Shown one piece after another: positions 59,311-64,000 of a DNA stretch of 64,000 bases. This DNA is from Paraspadella gotoi (Eukaryota > Chaetognatha), in NCBI GenBank assembly GCA_051294375.1, contig CM119271.1:5302371-5366370 (forward strand), written 5' to 3'. Each line of letters opens with the position of its first letter. Positions within the stretch are counted from its first letter, which is position 1. The notes under the pieces are model-generated. The model searched no databases. It worked only from the letters and a program-made list of their open reading frames with translations, and was not told where the DNA came from. The position numbers and the translations under genes were made by a program.

Positions 59311-60042
59311 GAGGAAAGAAATAAGATAGGTAAGTTAAAGAGGAAGGAAACAAGAAGATAAGTAGTAGAAAGAAAAGGAGGAAAGAAGAGAATGAAAAAG
59401 AAAAAAGAAAAGTGGAAAAAAAGAAGAGAAGGAAATAAAAAAGAGAAATGAAAGACAGAAAAAAATACAGAAAATGACAGAAAAAATAAGAAGAAAATGA
59501 TCTCCATAGAAGTTATAACTGATTTGTGAACGAAATTAAACTTAGTAACTCTCGTTGCTAGGTATATGAGCAAAGATCTATCTATCTATTCGTTTTGAAG
59601 CAGAGATAAAATTAGGTCAACTTGGACACTTCCCCCCCCCCCGAATCACGTCTTTGGAATTTGGACAAACTTTCTTCGCACGAACGCAAACTCGTACGAC
59701 TTCCGGTACGACCGACCGACCGTACGCCCGTACGCCCGTCGTAACGATGACGAATACGTTGCTGTCGACGAAAACCGGAAGTGACGAGGGGAATCGCGAT
59801 GCGCGTTGGCGAGGGGGGGGGGAAATTACGTGCGAACACGTAATAGAACATGTAATAGAGCATGCAATAGAACAGCGACAGCGACTGAAAAAAATCATTT
59901 GACAAATTATTCGTTTATTGTTTCTGTTCGTTTATGATAAATGGTAGAGTCGAAACTAATATCGTAATAGATAATTAATTAATTGTTTCCTCTCGCCTTT
60001 AAAGACTAAAATAAGGAGAACGACAGCGGCGACGAGAGGAAA

Positions 60043-60088
<46 letters not shown>

Positions 60089-60089
60089 T
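60043..60089. repeat. (GAC)n microsatellite
   Basis: About 15 perfect GAC units just left of the promoter-like block. Confidence 0.95.
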
Positions 60090-60117
60090 TGGAAAAGTTG
60101 ACGTGACGAAAAAGTGG

Positions 60118-60131
60118 GTTTCCATGGAAAC
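60118..60131. promoter_or_regulatory. RFX X-box GTTTCCATGGAAAC
   Basis: A perfect 14-bp palindrome matching the RFX consensus GTTNCCATGGNAAC at every fixed position. RFX factors control ciliary and immune genes in animals. It is followed 9 bp later by the first GTCACGTGAC box. Confidence 0.5.
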
Positions 60132-60140
60132 GGCGTCGGG

Positions 60141-60150
60141 GTCACGTGAC
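60141..60150. promoter_or_regulatory. GTCACGTGAC box 1 (CLEAR / USF type)
   Basis: Perfect extended E-box palindrome within GGGTCACGTGACTCA. The same 15 bases recur at about 60280-60294. GTCACGTGAC is the consensus for TFEB/MITF-type factors (CLEAR network) and USF. Confidence 0.5.
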
Positions 60151-60281
60151 TCAGAAATTCGATTTCATTCCGAGTCGACGCAGAAACGAACGCCGGCCCG
60201 AGAACGACGGACCCCGGCCGCCGAGCCTTTCCGGAGAAAATGGCGTGTGACCGCGCGGCGTCTTCGACTCGAGGAAATTGG

Positions 60282-60291
60282 GTCACGTGAC
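60282..60291. promoter_or_regulatory. GTCACGTGAC box 2
   Basis: Second identical box with identical flanks (GGG before, TCA after), 141 bp from the first. The DNA between is CpG-rich, with open frames on both strands (plus 60103-60336, minus 60343-59999), neither recognisable. Confidence 0.5.
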
Positions 60292-60429
60292 TCACCGGGT
60301 CAGGCGACCATTCACCCGAGCGAAGAGGATCTTTGAGAGACAAGTATTGCCCGGGTTGACGTGGGATCGATCATTCTTTATCTTTAGTCGCTCGCTTGGC
60401 TTGCCCGCTTGATGCCGATCTTTGCCGAG

Positions 60430-61630
60430 TTCTTTCTCTCTTTCTTTTTTTTTTTTTTTTTTGCTTTCCTTTCCTTTCTTCCTCTCCTTCCTCCTTTTCA
60501 GTCAATCATGATTCCATTGACTCTTCCTCACTTCCTCCCTTCAATCTATTTTTTTCCTCCGTTCGATCCGCGACTGAATTCAATTTCTTTTTTTTTTTCC
60601 CCCTTTTTTTGTTATCATTTTTCCTTTTGTTAGTTTTTCTTTTCACTTTCTCGCTTTTAGGCGCCATTTTTTTTGTCAGTCTCCCTTTCTCTCTTTTTTT
60701 CTTTCCTTCTCTTCTCACTTTTTTTCCCTTTCCTCCCTTTTCTCTTCCTGTTTAAGTTTTTTCCCGTCATACTTTTCCTCTGTCATCTTCCTCCCTTTTC
60801 TCCTTATACTCCTCCTTTTCCTTTTTCTCCATTTTTTTCTTCTTTTGCTTTTTCTCCCTTTTCTTTTTCTTTTTCCTTCTTTTCCTACTTCTTTTGCCTT
60901 TCCTTCTTTTCTTCTTACTTTTCCTTTTTCATACCTTTCCTCCTATTTATCCCTTTTCCTCTCTTTTCTCCTTCTTTTCCTTTTTTATACCTTTCCTCCT
61001 CCTTTTTCCTACCTTTATACCTACTTTTTCCTCCATTTCTTCCTTCTTTTGACTTTCCTTCCTTTTCTCCTTATTTTCCTTTTTCTCCTCTTCCTCTTAA
61101 TTTTTTTTCTCCCTTTCCTCCTTCTTTTCTTTCTTCCTTCCTTTCTTCCTACTTTTCTTTTTTCCTCCTTTTCCTCTTACTTTTCCTTTTTTCTTCTTAC
61201 CCCTTCCTTTCCCTTTTCTTCTCTCTCCTCCTACTTTTCCTTTTCTTCATTTTCCTCCTTCTTTTTCCTTTCCTCCTTTTTCTTCTTACTTTTCCTTTTC
61301 CTCCCCTTTCTCTTACTTTTTCTCCTTTTCCTCCTTCTTTTCTTTCCATTTCCTCCTTCTTTTCCCTTTCCTCCCTTTCCTCCCAATTTTCTTTTTTTCT
61401 CCCTCCCTTCCTTTCCTTCTTCGATCTCCCCCTCTATATCGACTCGTTTTTTTTAGGTTTATTTTACTTCCAACTTCTTTTTTTTTTAATCTTAACTCTT
61501 TTTTTTTTTCGTTTCACCTCTTTTCGTCCTTCGAACTTTTTAGCTTCTTTCCTCTTCTCTTCTCTCCCCTCTCTCTATCTCCCTCTCCTCTCTCCCTCTC
61601 CTCTCTCCCCCTCTCTCCCCCTCCCCTCTC
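60430..61630. repeat. Polypyrimidine tract, about 1.2 kb
   Basis: Nearly continuous T/C on the plus strand in TTTTCCTCC / TTCTTTTCC units, the longest such tract in the window. The plus-strand frame from 60673 to 62121 (482 codons, Phe/Ser/Leu/Pro) and the 203-codon frame inside it are open only because pyrimidine runs contain no stop codons. Confidence 0.95.
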
Positions 61631-61659
61631 CCGGCCTCAATCGAAATCTGATAAGCTTT

Positions 61660-61805
61660 TCATCGTCGTCCTCGTCATCTCCATCGTCGTCGCTATCGTC
61701 GTCGTCGTCGTCGACATATTCTCATCGTCGTCTTTATCGTCGTCGTCGTTCTTATCAGCGTCGTCATCGACTTGGTCGTCATCTACAAAGTAGACCTTCA
61801 CTTCA

Positions 61806-61843
<38 letters not shown>

Positions 61844-61850
61844 TTGTGCT
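61660..61850. repeat. (GTC)n arrays
   Basis: Interrupted GTC repeats, the longest about 61803-61843. The minus frame is an acidic poly-Asp ORF (61858-61637). It has short non-Asp segments but no recognisable domain. Confidence 0.85.
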
Positions 61851-62382
61851 CGCAGCACTAACTTTATCGATTGTTGATGGAAATGAAAACAAATATTTTT
61901 TTTTCTTAACTCATTTAAGAAAAAAGTCGATTTTTTTTAGGAAGAGTGAAAATGGAGGTGGGGTAGCTAGATATGGGGGTGGCGTAGCTAGAGATGGGCG
62001 TGGAAATCGAGAGATGGCGCTTCCCCCCTTTTTCCCCCTCCTAATTCGCCAGATTTTAAATGCGCCGAGTGGGGAGGGAGCTTATTTCTCTCGGGAGGTG
62101 GCGAAGTTAATTATTTTTTAACCCTTCTTTTTTTGGCGAGCGAAAGTATTAAAGATTTTACTTAAAAGTGAAAAAAAAACATGTATACGCGATGAAAAAA
62201 AAGTTTTTCATGGCAAAAATGAGCTAACTACTATTTCAAGAATTTCAAGAAAAAAAAAATATCGAGAAGAAAATACGAAAGTTATTTTCGGAACAAAACT
62301 CGTTGGCTTTTACATTTTGCATTACTCCCAAAGGGAATGTTCCAAAAAGGGGAAAAAACCATATTTCTATACGAAAGAGAAA

Positions 62383-62421
<39 letters not shown>

Positions 62422-63062
62422 GCTATCGCCAAAGAATCTACTCAGAAAATTAATGAAATAATAAAATGTCAATAACGTTGCATCTCAAAAGACTACCTTC
62501 CCAAAAAAAAAAAATAAATAAATAGATAAATGAAAAAACAATAAACCAAAAACTATAAAAACATCCATCGGACTCAGTTGATTAACCGCGTTGGAATTCT
62601 CCCCATCTATTTCGTTATTTCCGTCACTCGCAGAAACCGAACGACTCGAAATAACGAAGCCACGCCTACCCGCGCGCGGGCAGCACGGGCAGCCCGTCCG
62701 CCGGGCCTCCTTCCTCATTCGCCTCACGCGCCAAATCAATAAAATATTAATTTTTAATTCTATCACTCGAGGGGGAAGAGGGCAGAACGGACCCTTCGTG
62801 ACGAGAGACGGTACAAGCGTTTTGAGGACAGTCGACACGGATGGCGACACATTTTCATTAACATTTTAATTCACACAAATTTGTACGAATTTTAGTTTTA
62901 ACCTTGCAGTGTGAAGTAGGAATAGTAATAACTGTTTAATATTCGAAATATTAATAATAAATAATTATCTTGACTATATCTTTCGGCCAAGTCGACATCT
63001 CAGCTGCCAGGCCGCAGAGAACAAGACACTTGTGCCCTTTAGTCACTCTTGTTGTGAAAATT

Positions 63063-63107
<45 letters not shown>

Positions 63108-63640
63108 TCCTTGTTAATCCTCGACAGGAATTTCGAAGGTTTTCAGGCCAACAGCTAATGATTCTCTCTCTGCCCACTGACAGTTCCGCCTGGAGAATAA
63201 AGAAGGGNNNNNNNNNNNNNNNNNNNNNNNNNNNNNNNNNNNNNNNNNNNNNNNNNNNNNNNNNNNNNNNNNNNNNNNNNNNNNNNNNNNNNNNNNNNNN
63301 NNNNNNNNNNNNNNNNNNNNNNNNNNNNNNNNNNNNNNNNNNNNNNNNNNNNNNNNNNNNNNNNNNNNNNNNNNNNNNNNNNNNNNNNNNNNNNNNNNNN
63401 NNNNNNNNNNNNNNNNNNNNNNNNNNNNNNNNNNNNNNNNNNNNNNNNNNNNNNNNNNNNNNNNNNNNNNNNTGAATTTGAAAGAAAGAACGGAACAGAC
63501 AATTTAATATACCATCTGCTCTCTACAAGCTTAACTCATTAATTTAAATTAATCACCGGACCTTATAAGTATGGAATATTTGTACATTTGTTTCTCGGGA
63601 CATCTCCTATTGACTGAGTGATACTAAAATATCCAAGTTT
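61851..63640. other. Unassigned sequence with microsatellites and a gap
   Basis: 61955-62018 holds three short GC-rich units (GTAGCTAGATATGGG, GTAGCTAGAGATGGG and a third, weaker one). (GA)n lies at 62388-62419 and a GC-rich stretch at 62660-62720. A (GTC)15 tract lies at 63063-63107 and a gap at 63208-63472. Frames on both strands over 62485-62869 have near-normal composition but no domain, start context or splice sites that I can defend. Confidence 0.4.
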
Positions 63641-63649
63641 TACATCATT

Positions 63650-63735
63650 CAGGGGCATTTGAGCGTAAGTGCGATAGCGAAATTGACAGACAGACTGACT
63701 GACTGATAAAGTTGCTCACCGAGATATAAAGGTAA
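63650..63735 (-). repeat. Possible diverged palindrome-repeat fragment
   Basis: GAGCGTAAGTGCGATAG, then GACAGACAGACTGACTGACTG, then ATAAAGTTGCTCACCGAGATAT follow the order of blocks in copies 2, 3 and 5 (GCGT..AAGTGG, GACC microsatellite, ATAGAGTTGCTCCGCGAG). The palindrome is lost. Weak evidence. Confidence 0.25.
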
Positions 63736-64000
63736 GGCGGAGAGACGGATGAATTTTAACGAGTGACAAAAACAGACAAGTGGACGGATTTTAAGGAAAA
63801 AACGATGAGAGGGGAAAAACGAAACCGACAGGATGCGCGACTAGGAGATCAGAGAGAAAAGCGAAAATGCGAGGAATAAATATGCGGAAATGGGGAAAAA
63901 AAATTCCTGCAAGAGTTATGCCACCTTTTCTTGGCTGCATCGGACCTATGAACTGGTCTCCGCAGGTGAAAGGTGGAGAGAGAGAGAGAGAGAGAGAGAG
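63736..64000. other. Right end, unassigned, ending in (GA)n
   Basis: No open frame of note. The window ends inside a (GA)n tract starting at about 63975. Confidence 0.5.

Larger units (their letters stand above)
57477..60099. other. Repeat-rich sequence with two large gaps
   Basis: Gaps at 57597-57826 and 58385-58968. A (TAGA)n microsatellite lies at 57915-57998 and (GAC)n at 58100-58123. A GC-richer stretch at 59640-59830 has GACC/GTACG repeats and poly-C or poly-G runs. No gene is supported; the long minus frame across 58350-59573 is largely gap and purine repeat. Confidence 0.5.

Noticed and set aside
61637-61858. Asp-rich minus-strand protein
   Set aside because: Almost wholly (GTC)n microsatellite; interruptions are short and no neighbouring exon supports a gene.
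60673-62121. 482-codon plus-strand open frame
   Set aside because: It is translated polypyrimidine sequence (Phe/Ser/Leu/Pro); stop codons all contain purines, so the tract is open in every frame.

Overview
This is eukaryotic, almost certainly invertebrate animal, draft-genome sequence. The evidence is GT-AG introns, an immunoglobulin-fold gene, a BEL/Pao retrotransposon, a tRNA-promoter (SINE-like) unit, a hammerhead-like motif and extreme microsatellite density ((GA)n, (GAAA)n, (GAC)n/(GTC)n, long polypurine/polypyrimidine runs). I cannot name the species. No rRNA, functional tRNA gene, bacterial operon or CRISPR array is visible. Most long open frames here are low-complexity artefacts.

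Layout. 1-7.0 kb: AT-rich and simple-repeat DNA with three copies of an interspersed repeat built around the palindrome CCGCGAGTACTCGCGG, then a 42-bp minisatellite at about 5.59-6.21 kb. 7.05-20.25 kb: a large inverted repeat, arms about 6.3-6.5 kb, around a 0.42-kb unmatched spacer (13.54-13.95 kb). Each arm carries a copy of one four-exon gene; the copies point towards each other. The right-arm copy (minus strand, 18112-16330) is clean and gives a phase-consistent 204-residue model with one Ig domain. The left-arm copy is broken by small indels. 20.39-41.58 kb: a roughly 10.4-10.8-kb unit present twice in direct orientation, holding a tRNA-derived SINE-like unit, a 21-bp minisatellite, CACGTG sites and acidic-repeat ORFs, but no firmly identified gene. 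41.6-48.3 kb: purine- or pyrimidine-rich repeats, a hammerhead-ribozyme-like motif at 45.37-45.43 kb and a dispersed repeat of about 120 bp. 48.3-57.45 kb: GC-richer coding-like DNA. At 53.1-56.15 kb this is the pol region of a BEL/Pao retrotransposon (reverse transcriptase, RNase H, integrase, C-terminal domain), plus strand, with many single-base frame breaks. 48.3-52.9 kb has unidentified open frames that look more protein-like on the minus strand, and a 120-bp near-pure C tract lies at the junction. 57.5-64 kb: repeats, with a CpG-rich promoter-like block at 60.1-60.3 kb that has an RFX X-box and two GTCACGTGAC boxes.

Assembly caution. Four gaps are exactly 25 N (7025, 30792, 31879, 57452), and each lies at the edge of an N-free, indel-noisy segment. 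In both duplicated pairs the noisy copy has no sized gaps and the clean copy does. The simplest reading is that 7.05-13.5, 20.3-30.8, 31.9-34.27 and roughly 47.4-57.45 kb are long-read gap-filling sequence of low accuracy. If so, the tandem duplication is probably an artefact, the inverted repeat needs independent proof, and the pol frame breaks are probably read errors in part.
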